A stretch of DNA of 64,000 nt from Hominisplanchenecus murintestinalis. GTDB lineage: Bacteria > Bacillota > Clostridia > Lachnospirales > Lachnospiraceae. Positions 17,666 through 24,991 of the stretch are shown one piece after another (position 1 is the first letter of the stretch; each line of letters starts with the position of its first letter). The notes beneath the pieces are model-generated. The model searched no databases. It was not told the origin of the DNA and saw only the letters and a program-made list of their open reading frames with translations. The stretch lies in contig SRZB01000002.1 of assembly GCA_004793585.1 (NCBI GenBank), positions 124,001 to 188,000 of the forward strand, read 5' to 3'. Position numbers and translations under genes: made by a program.

Positions 17666-18145
17666 GTGTTAAAAAAATATTTTATAGTTTTTCTGATATC
17701 AATGGTTCCGCTGATTGAGCTGCGCGGCGCAATCCCTTATGCAACTGGATTTGGTCTGCCTTTGGCGCAGTCCTATGTGATTGCAGTCATTGCAAACATG
17801 CTTCCTGTACCGATTATTTTCCTTTTTGCACGCAAGGTTCTGGAATGGGGAGCGGACAAGCCAATTATAGGAAAATTCTTTCGTTTCTGTCTGGAAAAAG
17901 GACATAAAGGCGGAGAGAAGCTTAAAGCAAAAGCTGGAAAGGGACTTCCAATCGCACTGTTGCTTTTTGTAGGAATCCCACTGCCCGGAACAGGCGCCTG
18001 GACAGGAACTCTTGCTGCCAGCCTGCTGGATATGGACTTTAAGACAAGTATCATCGCTGTTATGTGCGGCGTGCTGCTTGCAGGAATTATCATGGCAGCT
18101 GCCAGCGCCGGATTATTCGGGGCCATAGGCGCTGTATTTTCATAA
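17666..18145 (+). CDS. Small multidrug-export-family membrane protein (PF06695 type)
   Basis: This 159-residue integral membrane protein has about four to five hydrophobic segments. It carries family motifs FLISMVPLIELRGAIP near the N-terminus and GIPLPGTGAWTG in the middle. The Pfam name implies export, but transport function is poorly documented. The GTG at 17666 is 8 nt after AGGAGG (17652-17657). It begins MLKKYF as in homologues and avoids overlap with the HEPN gene, so it is preferred over the in-frame ATG at 17636. Confidence 0.85.
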   Translation: MLKKYFIVFLISMVPLIELRGAIPYATGFGLPLAQSYVIAVIANMLPVPIIFLFARKVLEWGADKPIIGKFFRFCLEKGHKGGEKLKAKAGKGLPIALLLFVGIPLPGTGAWTGTLAASLLDMDFKTSIIAVMCGVLLAGIIMAAASAGLFGAIGAVFS

Positions 18146-18183
18146 AGGTGAGAGAGAAGCGCAATACTCATATAAAAGTAAAA

Positions 18184-18220
18184 AATTTAAGGAGGCTGAA
18201 TGAAACAGCCTCCTATTTTT
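18184..18220. terminator. Bidirectional terminator between the membrane protein and lexA
   Basis: AGGAGGCTG (18190-18198) and CAGCCTCCT (18206-18214) form a perfect 9-bp stem. T-rich sequence follows on the right and A-rich sequence lies on the left, so it can serve both convergent genes. Confidence 0.85.
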
Positions 18221-18230
18221 GCAGAAAACT

Positions 18231-18848
18231 CTAAATCAAAAAACGGAATACGCCGATGACCTTTCCCAATACGTCCATATGGTCTACGATGATAGGCTCC
18301 ATCGTATCATTCTCCGGCTGTAAACGATAATGCCCGTCTTCTTTATAATAAGTCTTTACGGTAGCAGAATCATCAATCAAAGCAACAACCATATCGCCGT
18401 TTTCAGCCGTTTTCTGACATTTGACAAGCAGCCTGTCGTTTTCAAAAATACCTGCATTAACCATGCTGTCACCTTTCACTTTCAGCATAAACGCATCTGT
18501 GTCAGGGATAAATTCTGCCGGGATAGGAAAATAACTTTCAATATTTTCTTCAGCCAAAATCGGCTGTCCGGCGGCAACACGCCCCAAAACCGGGACATTT
18601 ACCATCTCTCTCCGCAGCATATTGAAATTATCATCCAGTATTTCAATCGCCCGGGGCTTTGACGGATCACGCCGAATATAACCGTTTTTTTCTAATGTCT
18701 CCAGATGAGAATGTACGGAAGACGTTGATTTCAATCCTACGGCTTCGCAAATATCGCGGACTGCCGGCGGAAAACCCCTATTAATAATTTCACTCTTAAT
18801 ATATTCCAGGATTTCTTCCTGTTTCTTTGAAATTTTACCATTTCCCAT
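18231..18848 (-). CDS. lexA: LexA SOS repressor
   Basis: This 205-residue LexA has a winged helix-turn-helix (about 1-65, [20 protein letters not shown]) and a self-cleaving S24 peptidase domain. The scissile Ala93-Gly94 lies in GRVAAGQP. The catalytic dyad is Ser128 (KGDSMV) and Lys165 (SATVKTYY). RecA filaments trigger autocleavage and derepress SOS genes. The promoter upstream overlaps a LexA-box-like site, consistent with autoregulation, and the divergent neighbour is a YneA-like protein as in Bacillus. Confidence 0.98.
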   Translation of the reverse strand: MGNGKISKKQEEILEYIKSEIINRGFPPAVRDICEAVGLKSTSSVHSHLETLEKNGYIRRDPSKPRAIEILDDNFNMLRREMVNVPVLGRVAAGQPILAEENIESYFPIPAEFIPDTDAFMLKVKGDSMVNAGIFENDRLLVKCQKTAENGDMVVALIDDSATVKTYYKEDGHYRLQPENDTMEPIIVDHMDVLGKVIGVFRFLI

Positions 18849-18970
18849 AATCTTACCAAGCTTTCTTAATCTTATAAAAAGCCTTTTCCTTTCTTTGTTG
18901 TTTCTTTCCGTAAGCGTTTTATACCAGGCAACTCTGCCAAAAGTAAAATTTAAAAACTTTATTTTCTATT

Positions 18971-18999
18971 ATGATAACACATCTTAATTAAAATTGCAA
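18971..18999 (-). promoter_or_regulatory. lexA promoter
   Basis: On the minus strand TTGCAA (18999-18994) and TATCAT (18976-18971) are 17 nt apart. The -35 overlaps the first LexA-box-like site. Confidence 0.68.
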
Positions 19000-19010
19000 A
19001 CAGAAGTTCA
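18997..19010. promoter_or_regulatory. LexA box 1 (CAAAC-AGAA-GTTCA)
   Basis: CAAAC, four bases, then GTTCA: an imperfect dyad of the Gram-positive LexA type (GAAC-N4-GTTC variants). It overlaps the -35 of the lexA promoter, where a repressor would block it. Confidence 0.7.
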
Positions 19011-19032
19011 GAAAATTTGTTCGCATTTTTGC

Positions 19033-19061
19033 TTGACAAACGCGTGTTTGTACGTTATAAT
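19033..19061 (+). promoter_or_regulatory. Consensus sigma-A promoter of the YneA-like gene
   Basis: A perfect TTGACA (19033-19038) and a perfect TATAAT (19056-19061) are 17 nt apart. This is the strongest promoter in the window by consensus match. The whole spacer is occupied by LexA box 2, so it should be silent until LexA is cleaved. Confidence 0.9.
19037..19050. promoter_or_regulatory. LexA box 2 (CAAAC-GCGT-GTTTG, perfect dyad)
   Basis: ACAAACGCGTGTTTGT (19036-19051) is a perfect 16-nt palindrome. It lies between the -35 and -10 of the YneA-like promoter, an ideal operator position. Confidence 0.82.
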
Positions 19062-19065
19062 AAAT

Positions 19066-19079
19066 CAAACGAAAGTTCG
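19066..19079. promoter_or_regulatory. LexA box 3 (CAAAC-GAAA-GTTCG)
   Basis: A third copy of the CAAAC-N4-GTTC pattern starts 5 nt downstream of the -10 of the YneA-like promoter. Its centre is 29 nt from box 2; box 1 is centred 40 nt on the other side. Confidence 0.75.
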
Positions 19080-19152
19080 GAACAAATATTCTATAAAAAA
19101 TTTAAACATAGAAATTGAATTCGAACTGTATAGATTGGGGAGGTACTCACAA

Positions 19153-19509
19153 ATGAATGAGAGAAGAATACGGCAATTAGAAAGAAGAAAAGAGAGAAGA
19201 AAACGAAAAATACTTTTTGCGGCAGTTATGACAGGCGTCTTTCTTTTGGGGCTTGCCTGCGGCAGATGTATTGTCAGTGCATCCAAACCGCAGCGAACCA
19301 GCTATAAGCATTACAAAATTATAAGAATAGCTGCAAATGAAACCCTGTGGGACATCGCAAATATTTATATGAGCGAAGAATACGGAAGCGTCTATGAATA
19401 TATCCGGGAAGTAAAGGAAATCAATTCCATCAACGGCTGCAATATCCTTTATGGGCAGCGTCTCCTTGTCCCTTATTATTCCACAGAAACCGAATTGCCG
19501 AATACCTGA
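19153..19509 (+). CDS. YneA-like SOS cell-division suppressor (TM + LysM)
   Basis: This 118-residue protein has a very basic N-terminus (RRKERRKRKI), one membrane helix (about 19-40) and an external LysM domain (about 54-108, NETLWDIANIYM...INGCNILYGQRLLVP). This is the architecture of Bacillus YneA, an SOS-induced protein that delays septation, and the gene is divergent from lexA as in Bacillus. GGGGAGG (19137-19143) lies 9 nt before this ATG; an upstream open frame to 18994 overlaps the promoter and was rejected. Function is inferred from architecture, neighbour and operators. Confidence 0.85.
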   Translation: MNERRIRQLERRKERRKRKILFAAVMTGVFLLGLACGRCIVSASKPQRTSYKHYKIIRIAANETLWDIANIYMSEEYGSVYEYIREVKEINSINGCNILYGQRLLVPYYSTETELPNT

Positions 19510-19553
19510 CGAAATTATCCAAAGATACTCTGGTCTGTCTATTATTTTTCTGC

Positions 19554-19604
19554 TATACTTGATTTATAGAAAGAGCTGTATTTGACAGCTCTTCATAAAT
19601 CAAG
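19554..19604. promoter_or_regulatory. Long inverted repeat at a putative -10 upstream of a small gene
   Basis: CTTGATTTAT (19558-19567) pairs with ATAAATCAAG (19595-19604). Inside it, AAGAGCTGT (19571-19579) pairs with ACAGCTCTT (19585-19593), leaving a small internal bulge. TATACT at 19554-19559 could be a -10 and overlaps the left arm. No T-run follows, so it is more likely an operator or leader hairpin than a terminator. Confidence 0.45.
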
Positions 19605-19625
19605 TCCATATGAAAGGAATACTTT

Positions 19626-19856
19626 ATGCGCCAGGAAAAATTTAAAATGGAACGCCCCAACTTAGTTCAGCCGGGGCAAAAAATCGAAATTACAGAAATC
19701 CAGACAAATATGAATTACAGCTATATCATTGAACCCGCCGTCGCTATGTCCGGATGTTTTAAAGGAAACAACCGTATCAAGTCCAAAGAGGGCACGATTG
19801 TCAACATTGAAGACACGCCCCGTGGATTCATTGTCACTGCTGAATTTGAAGAATAA
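19626..19856 (+). CDS. Small hypothetical protein
   Basis: This 76-residue soluble protein begins MRQEKFKMERPNLVQPGQKIEI and ends in acidic TAEFEE. No domain was recognised; alternating polar/hydrophobic segments suggest a small beta-barrel. GAAAGGA precedes the ATG at good spacing, and a hairpin lies in its leader. It converges with the C39-like peptidase gene, 44 nt apart, without a visible terminator. The frame, ribosome binding site and isolated position support a real gene; function is unknown. Confidence 0.68.
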   Translation: MRQEKFKMERPNLVQPGQKIEITEIQTNMNYSYIIEPAVAMSGCFKGNNRIKSKEGTIVNIEDTPRGFIVTAEFEE

Positions 19857-19900
19857 ACCCGACAAGAGCAGCAAGCCATCTTTTCTTAGGTCTGATATAT

Positions 19901-20923
19901 CTATTCCAGAAACACATGTTTTTCGAATAGATTGGCTTCATCTGTTTCATATTTGGACATTTTCCACAGATTTTTTATCTGTGGCTGCAGTACCTCAAAT
20001 TCCCACAGCTTTTCACTGTTGGCATAGCTATATGGATCATTGACTTTTATCTTTCCGTCTTTACAGCCTACAAGTACAATAAAATGTCCATTGTCAGTAA
20101 AGTCGCCGGGGCCTACGCTGCATATGATTGGATTTCCCTCCATTAAAGTTTCGGTGACAGTTTCTTCATTTAATGAAATCGTCTGTCCCTGTACCCCAAA
20201 TTCTTTGCCGCCTTCCGTAATAAAGCTCCAAATGGTATTCCCATCATCGGTCAGATAACCGTGTTCCTCACTATAGACAGCCAGCGTATATGGTGTAACT
20301 GTAGTATTTCCGGTCAGCCCTGCGATAACCATTGCCATACATGTGGGACCGCATCCGCTTGTGGCCACAATATTTTCGCCATACTGACCATATCCCCAAC
20401 GTTCATCCCACTGAATCAACAGAGGGATTTCCCCTAGTTTGATATCCTTATCCAAATCCAATTGGCTTGTATACACATGTCCTCTTTTTTCCAGGTAATC
20501 ATATACAAAATCCACGGTTTCCATATTTTTATCCATCATTCCAAGAATCTTCTCAGGATAACGATATCTATTCGCTAAAACTTCATTTCTCTTTTCTTCG
20601 GATGTTTTTTCCAAAACCTCTGTTTCCGGCACGGCTTGTGTTTCCATTCGTTTACTTTCGGAAGCTTCCGTTTCCTCTGTATATTCTGACCGTTCCGTAT
20701 CCTGTAAAACGTTCGTTTCTGACTCTTTAGATATTTCTGCAAGCTGCTCCGAATCCGCAGAACTCTCTGCAAAAGCATCCGTTTCTGCTACTGCTGCATG
20801 TTCTATAATCTCCTGTGTACAGATCAGGGCTACACAAATAACGCCTGCTGTTATCACAATGCACTGCAGCATCAATACTATTTTTTTCAATTTTTTATTT
20901 TTTCGTCTATTATTCGTCCTCAT
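19901..20923 (-). CDS. Membrane-anchored C39-like cysteine peptidase
   Basis: This 340-residue protein has a short basic cytoplasmic N-terminus, one transmembrane helix or uncleaved signal (about 14-36), an acidic Ser/Glu/Thr-rich linker (about 45-110) and a papain-fold peptidase_C39-like domain. Predicted catalytic residues are Cys191 (SGCGPTCMAM), His280 (DNGHFIVLVG) and Asn295/Asp296 (VNDPYS). Substrate is unknown; proteins of this type often process secreted or wall peptides. The promoter -10 lies only about 7 nt from the ATG and no ribosome binding site is visible, suggesting a leaderless transcript. Confidence 0.86.
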   Translation of the reverse strand: MRTNNRRKNKKLKKIVLMLQCIVITAGVICVALICTQEIIEHAAVAETDAFAESSADSEQLAEISKESETNVLQDTERSEYTEETEASESKRMETQAVPETEVLEKTSEEKRNEVLANRYRYPEKILGMMDKNMETVDFVYDYLEKRGHVYTSQLDLDKDIKLGEIPLLIQWDERWGYGQYGENIVATSGCGPTCMAMVIAGLTGNTTVTPYTLAVYSEEHGYLTDDGNTIWSFITEGGKEFGVQGQTISLNEETVTETLMEGNPIICSVGPGDFTDNGHFIVLVGCKDGKIKVNDPYSYANSEKLWEFEVLQPQIKNLWKMSKYETDEANLFEKHVFLE

Positions 20924-20929
20924 GTCGAC

Positions 20930-20958
20930 ATTATACCACTAATTTCGCAGAATCACAA
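20930..20958 (-). promoter_or_regulatory. Promoter of the C39-like peptidase gene
   Basis: On the minus strand TTGTGA (20958-20953) and TATAAT (20935-20930) are 17 nt apart. Transcription should start at or within a few bases of the ATG at 20923. Confidence 0.68.
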
Positions 20959-20971
20959 TTACAACAAAATT

Positions 20972-21000
20972 TTGCATCCTTCTGCTTTTTTTGTTATACT
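20972..21000 (+). promoter_or_regulatory. Promoter of the Xer-type recombinase gene
   Basis: TTGCAT (20972-20977) and TATACT (20995-21000) are separated by 17 nt. It is divergent from the peptidase promoter. Confidence 0.65.
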
Positions 21001-21052
21001 AGTATAAAGTACCAAATCAGCCTCAAAAACAATGCTATCAGGAGAATTTATT

Positions 21053-22108
21053 ATGGGAAAAGACATCACATATCATGAACAGACAGACATGGAAAATACA
21101 CAGAAACTAAGAGATATCCTGCAAACTCTTCCGGCTTTTTGCAGAAACTACTTCCGCGCAATGGAACCTACTACTTCTACCAGTACGCGGATTGCCTATG
21201 CCTACGATATCCGGGTGTTTTTCCGCTTTTTAATGGAAAATAATCCCCTATTAAAAGGAAAGGATATTACTGCATTAAACATCGGCATCCTGGAACAGCT
21301 CGGCGCCGAAGATATTGAGGAATATCAAGAATACCTAAAACTATATGAATCAAAGGATAAACATTTGACAAATGGAGAACGGGGACTGAAACGAAAAATG
21401 TCAGCGCTCCGCAGTTTTTATGCTTATTATTATAAACATCAGTTTATCACCAGCAATCCCACTCTCTTGGTGGATATGCCAAAGCTCCACGACAAAACAA
21501 TCGTCCGTCTGGATGTGGATGAATCTGCGGCACTCTTGGACTATATTGAACATTGCGGGGATCACCTTACAGGACAGAAAAAAATTTACTGGGAAAAGAC
21601 CAAACTCCGTGATTTGGCTATCGTTACGCTTCTGCTCGGAACCGGAATCCGCGTATCTGAATGTGTAGGGCTGGATATACAAGATGTTGACTTTAAGAAT
21701 AATGGAATCCGTGTTGTCCGCAAAGGCGGAAATGAAATGATTGTTTACTTTGGCGATGAGGTGGAAGAAGCCCTAAAAAACTACATGGAAGCGCGCAGTA
21801 ATATCACTCCTGTTGCCGGAAATGAAAATGCTCTTTTCTATTCCACCCAAAGAAAGCGCATTGGAGTAAAAGCTGTAGAAAACCTTGTAAAAAAATACGC
21901 CCGTGAAATCACTACCACAAAAAAGATAACTCCCCACAAATTGCGCAGCACTTACGGCACAACACTCTATAAAGAGACAGGAGATATATATCTGGTGGCA
22001 GATGTCCTCGGGCATAAAGACGTCAACACTACAAAGAAACATTATGCTGCCATGGATGAAGAGCGCAGACGGAAAGCTGCCTCTGCCGTCAAACTGCGAG
22101 GTATCTAA
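21053..22108 (+). CDS. Tyrosine recombinase (XerC/XerD-like)
   Basis: This 351-residue site-specific recombinase has an N-terminal SAM-like core-binding domain (about 15-125) and a catalytic domain. It carries the Arg in GTGIRVSECVGL, Lys in VRKGGNE, HKLRSTYGT, LGHKDVNTT and the nucleophile Tyr in KKHYAAMDEERR. The ATG at 21053 has CAGGAG 8 nt upstream; the in-frame ATG at 21032 has none. No phage or transposon genes adjoin it, so a chromosomal Xer-type role (dimer resolution) is more likely than an integrase. No dif-like site was identified in the window. Confidence 0.87.
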   Translation: MGKDITYHEQTDMENTQKLRDILQTLPAFCRNYFRAMEPTTSTSTRIAYAYDIRVFFRFLMENNPLLKGKDITALNIGILEQLGAEDIEEYQEYLKLYESKDKHLTNGERGLKRKMSALRSFYAYYYKHQFITSNPTLLVDMPKLHDKTIVRLDVDESAALLDYIEHCGDHLTGQKKIYWEKTKLRDLAIVTLLLGTGIRVSECVGLDIQDVDFKNNGIRVVRKGGNEMIVYFGDEVEEALKNYMEARSNITPVAGNENALFYSTQRKRIGVKAVENLVKKYAREITTTKKITPHKLRSTYGTTLYKETGDIYLVADVLGHKDVNTTKKHYAAMDEERRRKAASAVKLRGI

Positions 22109-22113
22109 ACTTT

Positions 22114-22183
22114 GGGCGTGTTTGATAATTTATTCCTGTAAATGCCGGCCTGCATCTGCAAAGATCTATTTTCAAACACGCCC
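22114..22183. repeat. 70-nt inverted-repeat element, copy 1
   Basis: GGGCGTGTTTGA (22114-22125) and TCAAACACGCCC (22172-22183) are perfect 12-bp arms around a 46-nt loop. It lies between the convergent recombinase and deoC genes. A diverged second copy lies at 43421-43471 on the same (minus) reading strand. No T-run follows either arm. It resembles a short REP/MITE-like intergenic repeat. Confidence 0.72.
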
Positions 22184-22191
22184 TGTACCAA

Positions 22192-22851
22192 TCAAACACT
22201 TATACTTCCCTTAGCTTCTCTCACCAGCCGGCTGGTTCCCAGCCTGTCAGCTCCAAGTTCAATAAATTTTTCTGCATCGGCGAAAGATGAAATCCCTCCT
22301 GCCGCTTTTACTTTTTTTTCATCTGCTGTATATTTCCGCAGCAGCGCCACATCTTCCGGCATCGCGCCATTTGTAGAAAATCCAGTAGATGTTTTGATAT
22401 AATCCGCATCCGTTTCTGACACCACCTTGCACAAAGCGATTTTCTCATCTTCTGTAAGCAGGCAAGTTTCGATTATGACCTTTAGTACACGTTCTCCACA
22501 TGCCTCCTTCACTGCCTGGATTTCCTCTTTTATCCGGCCATACTGCCCTTCTTTCACCCATCCCAGGTTAATGACCATGTCAAGTTCCTGCGCGCCATTT
22601 TTGACGGCTTCCCGAGCCTCTAAAACCTTCACGGCTGTGGTATGATATCCTGTCGGAAACCCAATAACTGTGCAGACTGCCAATCGTCCTCTAAGATACT
22701 CAGCTGCCTGCTTCACAAATGTTGGAGGGATACATACAGAAGCAGTATGAAATTCCACCGCATCATCACACAGTTTTTTTATCTGTGCCCAAGTCGCTGC
22801 CGGTGATAACAGCGTATGGTCTACCTTGCTCAAAATATACGTTTGCTCCAT
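22192..22851 (-). CDS. deoC: Deoxyribose-phosphate aldolase
   Basis: This 219-residue class I aldolase splits deoxyribose-5-phosphate into acetaldehyde and glyceraldehyde-3-phosphate in nucleoside catabolism. Conserved features are VCTVIGFPTGYHTT, ELDMVINLGWVKEG, VIIETCLL and the Schiff-base lysine in ADYIKTSTGFS. AAGGAG precedes the ATG. It is last in the cdd-deoB-deoC operon. Confidence 0.97.
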   Translation of the reverse strand: MEQTYILSKVDHTLLSPAATWAQIKKLCDDAVEFHTASVCIPPTFVKQAAEYLRGRLAVCTVIGFPTGYHTTAVKVLEAREAVKNGAQELDMVINLGWVKEGQYGRIKEEIQAVKEACGERVLKVIIETCLLTEDEKIALCKVVSETDADYIKTSTGFSTNGAMPEDVALLRKYTADEKKVKAAGGISSFADAEKFIELGADRLGTSRLVREAKGSISV

Positions 22852-22872
22852 CTTATTTTCTCCTTATTTCTC

Positions 22873-24072
22873 TTAGCAAAGCTCTTCTAAGCAAGAATTT
22901 CCTATCGTCCCCTCTGGCATCGGAACTTCGAAATTCTCTGCTGCTGTCGCCCCTATACGGGCAAAATCCGGGCTTTCCGGCAACATGCCTGCCCTCGTCA
23001 TAGACGGCGACCACGCTAAAAACGGTACTTTTTCTCTGGTATGGTCAGTTCCCGTATGAACAGGATCATTCCCATGATCAGCTGTCAGTATCAGCAAATC
23101 CTCTTCACAAAGCGCAGCCAAAAGCAATGCAAGCTTCTCATCGAAACGCTCCAGTTCACAGGCATAGCCTTCCGGGTTTCTTCTGTGTCCCCACAGCGCA
23201 TCAAAATCCACCAGATTCGTAAAACAGATTCCCTCAAACTCTCTGGAAGCAAGCTCTATCGTTTGCTCCATACCCTGTACGGAACTTTTTGACTTATATG
23301 CTTCTGTAATGCCCTCTCCGCCAAAAATGTCATTGATTTTTCCAACAGAAATCACATCCAGCCCTGCATCTTTAAGAGCATTTAAAACAGTTCTCCCAAA
23401 AGGCTTCAGCGCATAATCATGCCTGTTTGCCGTTCTCTTAAACTCACCCTTTTTCTTTCCCACATAAGGTCTTGCAATTACCCTTCCTACCATCCACTCC
23501 GGCTTCATAGTCAAATCTCTGGCAGCCTCACAGTATCTGTAAAGTGTTTCCACCCCCATGATATCCTCATTCCCGCAAATCTGCAGGACTGAATCTGCAG
23601 AAGTATAGACAATCAGATGTCCTTTCTCTATCTCTTCCTCTCCCAGTTCCTCCAGGATTTCTGTACCGCTTGCACTTTTGTTTCCAATGATTTTCCGTCC
23701 TGTAAATTTTTCTAATTCTGTAATCAGCTCTTTCGGAAAACCATTAGGAAAGGTGAGGAAAGGTACTGTCGTATTCAGCCCCATCATTTCCCAATGCCCT
23801 GTCATCGTGTCCTTGCCGCAGCTGGTCTCCTGCATAAGTCCATAATATCCCACAGGGCTTTTGCATGGTTCCATGCCCTCCAACGCCGTCAGGTTAGCAA
23901 TTCCCAATTTCCAGAGATTAGGAATGTTCAGCGCCTTCTTTTTCTGATATCTGTATGACGCGATATGTCCTAAAGTATTTACGCCGGCATCCCCGTATTC
24001 TGCTGCATCCAGCATCGCACCGACTCCCAGTGAATCCAGTACCACTACAAAAATTCTTTTATATTTTCTCAT
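22873..24072 (-). CDS. deoB: Phosphopentomutase
   Basis: This 399-residue alkaline-phosphatase-fold mutase interconverts (deoxy)ribose-1- and -5-phosphate. It begins [20 protein letters not shown] with the metal-binding Asp, has [14 protein letters not shown] around the active-site Thr, and a C-terminal metal motif LTADHGNDP...HTREKVPFL. Its ATG overlaps the cdd stop codon (ATGA). Confidence 0.98.
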   Translation of the reverse strand: MRKYKRIFVVVLDSLGVGAMLDAAEYGDAGVNTLGHIASYRYQKKKALNIPNLWKLGIANLTALEGMEPCKSPVGYYGLMQETSCGKDTMTGHWEMMGLNTTVPFLTFPNGFPKELITELEKFTGRKIIGNKSASGTEILEELGEEEIEKGHLIVYTSADSVLQICGNEDIMGVETLYRYCEAARDLTMKPEWMVGRVIARPYVGKKKGEFKRTANRHDYALKPFGRTVLNALKDAGLDVISVGKINDIFGGEGITEAYKSKSSVQGMEQTIELASREFEGICFTNLVDFDALWGHRRNPEGYACELERFDEKLALLLAALCEEDLLILTADHGNDPVHTGTDHTREKVPFLAWSPSMTRAGMLPESPDFARIGATAAENFEVPMPEGTIGNSCLEELC

Positions 24073-24482
24073 GAAATATCACCTTTCCCAAATCCCTGGG
24101 GAAGAATTTCTCCCAAGGTATACTCTTTATACTCCAGATTTTCTTTTCCCAGAAGAATCCGAAAGGTTTCCGGAGCACAGAATTCTGCCATAACCTGGCG
24201 GCACACCCCACAAGGGGCACAGAAGTTATCTGCCGTTTCTCCGGCCTTTCCACCCACGATTGCAATTGCGGAAAATTCCGTGACACCTTCGCTCACCGCC
24301 TTGAAAAATGCAGTTCTTTCTGCACAGTTTGAAGGGGAAAATGCTGCATTTTCAATATTGCATCCCGTGTATACCTTTCCGGAACAAGACAACAAAGCCG
24401 CTCCCACTTGAAAGCCTGAATATGGAGAATAAGAAAACCTCCTTGCCTCTAATGCTATTTTTATCAATTTTTGTTCTGTCAT
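24069..24482 (-). CDS. cdd: Cytidine deaminase
   Basis: This 137-residue tetrameric-type cytidine deaminase converts (deoxy)cytidine to (deoxy)uridine. The zinc site is formed by NCAERTAFF (Cys and catalytic Glu) and [27 protein letters not shown] is typical of the N-terminus. GAGGTGG lies just upstream of the ATG at 24482; a longer frame from 24506 would start within the 37-nt palindrome and was rejected. It is first in the operon behind that palindrome. Confidence 0.96.
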   Translation of the reverse strand: MTEQKLIKIALEARRFSYSPYSGFQVGAALLSCSGKVYTGCNIENAAFSPSNCAERTAFFKAVSEGVTEFSAIAIVGGKAGETADNFCAPCGVCRQVMAEFCAPETFRILLGKENLEYKEYTLGEILPQGFGKGDIS

Positions 24483-24500
24483 CTGCCACCTCAAATCCCA

Positions 24501-24537
24501 AGACAAGTTTACATAATTATATTATGTAAACTTGTCT
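24501..24537. promoter_or_regulatory. 37-nt perfect palindrome over a putative cdd-deoB-deoC promoter
   Basis: The left arm AGACAAGTTTACATAAT (24501-24517) and the right arm ATTATGTAAACTTGTCT (24521-24537) are exact reverse complements around TAT. On the minus strand TATAAT (24521-24516) sits at the dyad centre, and TTCATG lies 17 nt upstream as a weak -35. Neither side has a T-run. An operator that hides the -10 is the best reading; the regulator is not in the window. Confidence 0.7.
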
Positions 24538-24547
24538 CCATGAAACA

Positions 24548-24991
24548 CTATTTATCCGAATCCAGCACAATTGTAAATGGTCCGTCATTGCAGAGCTCTA
24601 TTTTCATCTCCGCTCCAAACCGCCCAGTCTCCACTACAGCAACCCGCTTCCTGCATTCTGTAATCATATACTCATACAGTTCCTCAGCCAAGGCCGGCGG
24701 CGCCGCCTCAGTAAAACTTGGCCGATTTCCCTTTTTACAATTTGCATACAGTGTAAATTGTGATACCAGAAGCAGTTCTCCCTTTACATCTGCGAGTGAC
24801 AGATTTGTCTTTCCTTCACTATCCTCAAAAATCCGCAGTCCAATCATTTTTTTCATAAGGGCATCTGCCTGTATCCGGCTGTCCGCCTGCCCGACTCCAA
24901 TCAAGACTAAAAATCCCTTTCCGATTTTTCCTACTGTCTCTCCCTCTACCGTAACGCACGCATGAGTCACCCTCTGAATTACAAGCTTCAT
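24548..24991 (-). CDS. dtd: D-aminoacyl-tRNA deacylase
   Basis: This 147-residue DTD removes D-amino acids (and Gly from tRNA-Ala) from mischarged tRNAs. It begins [21 protein letters not shown] and has the [17 protein letters not shown] motif; family GPVT-like sequence appears as [10 protein letters not shown] at the C-terminus. The start overlaps the upstream stop codon by 4 nt. Confidence 0.97.
   Translation of the reverse strand: MKLVIQRVTHACVTVEGETVGKIGKGFLVLIGVGQADSRIQADALMKKMIGLRIFEDSEGKTNLSLADVKGELLLVSQFTLYANCKKGNRPSFTEAAPPALAEELYEYMITECRKRVAVVETGRFGAEMKIELCNDGPFTIVLDSDK

Noticed and set aside
18994-19152. Upstream extension of the YneA-like gene
   Set aside because: The extension covers the promoter and LexA boxes. 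GGGGAGG is placed for the ATG at 19153.
21053-22108. Tyrosine recombinase as a prophage or ICE integrase
   Set aside because: No phage, conjugation or excisionase genes and no tRNA attachment site were seen; the context is chromosomal housekeeping.
22114-22183. Inverted repeat as a bidirectional terminator of the recombinase and deoC
   Set aside because: Neither arm is followed by a T-run, the loop is 46 nt, and a related copy exists elsewhere, so a repeat element fits better.
24501-24537. Palindrome as the terminator of dtd
   Set aside because: There is no T-run after the stem on the minus strand, and a TATAAT sits at its centre upstream of cdd.
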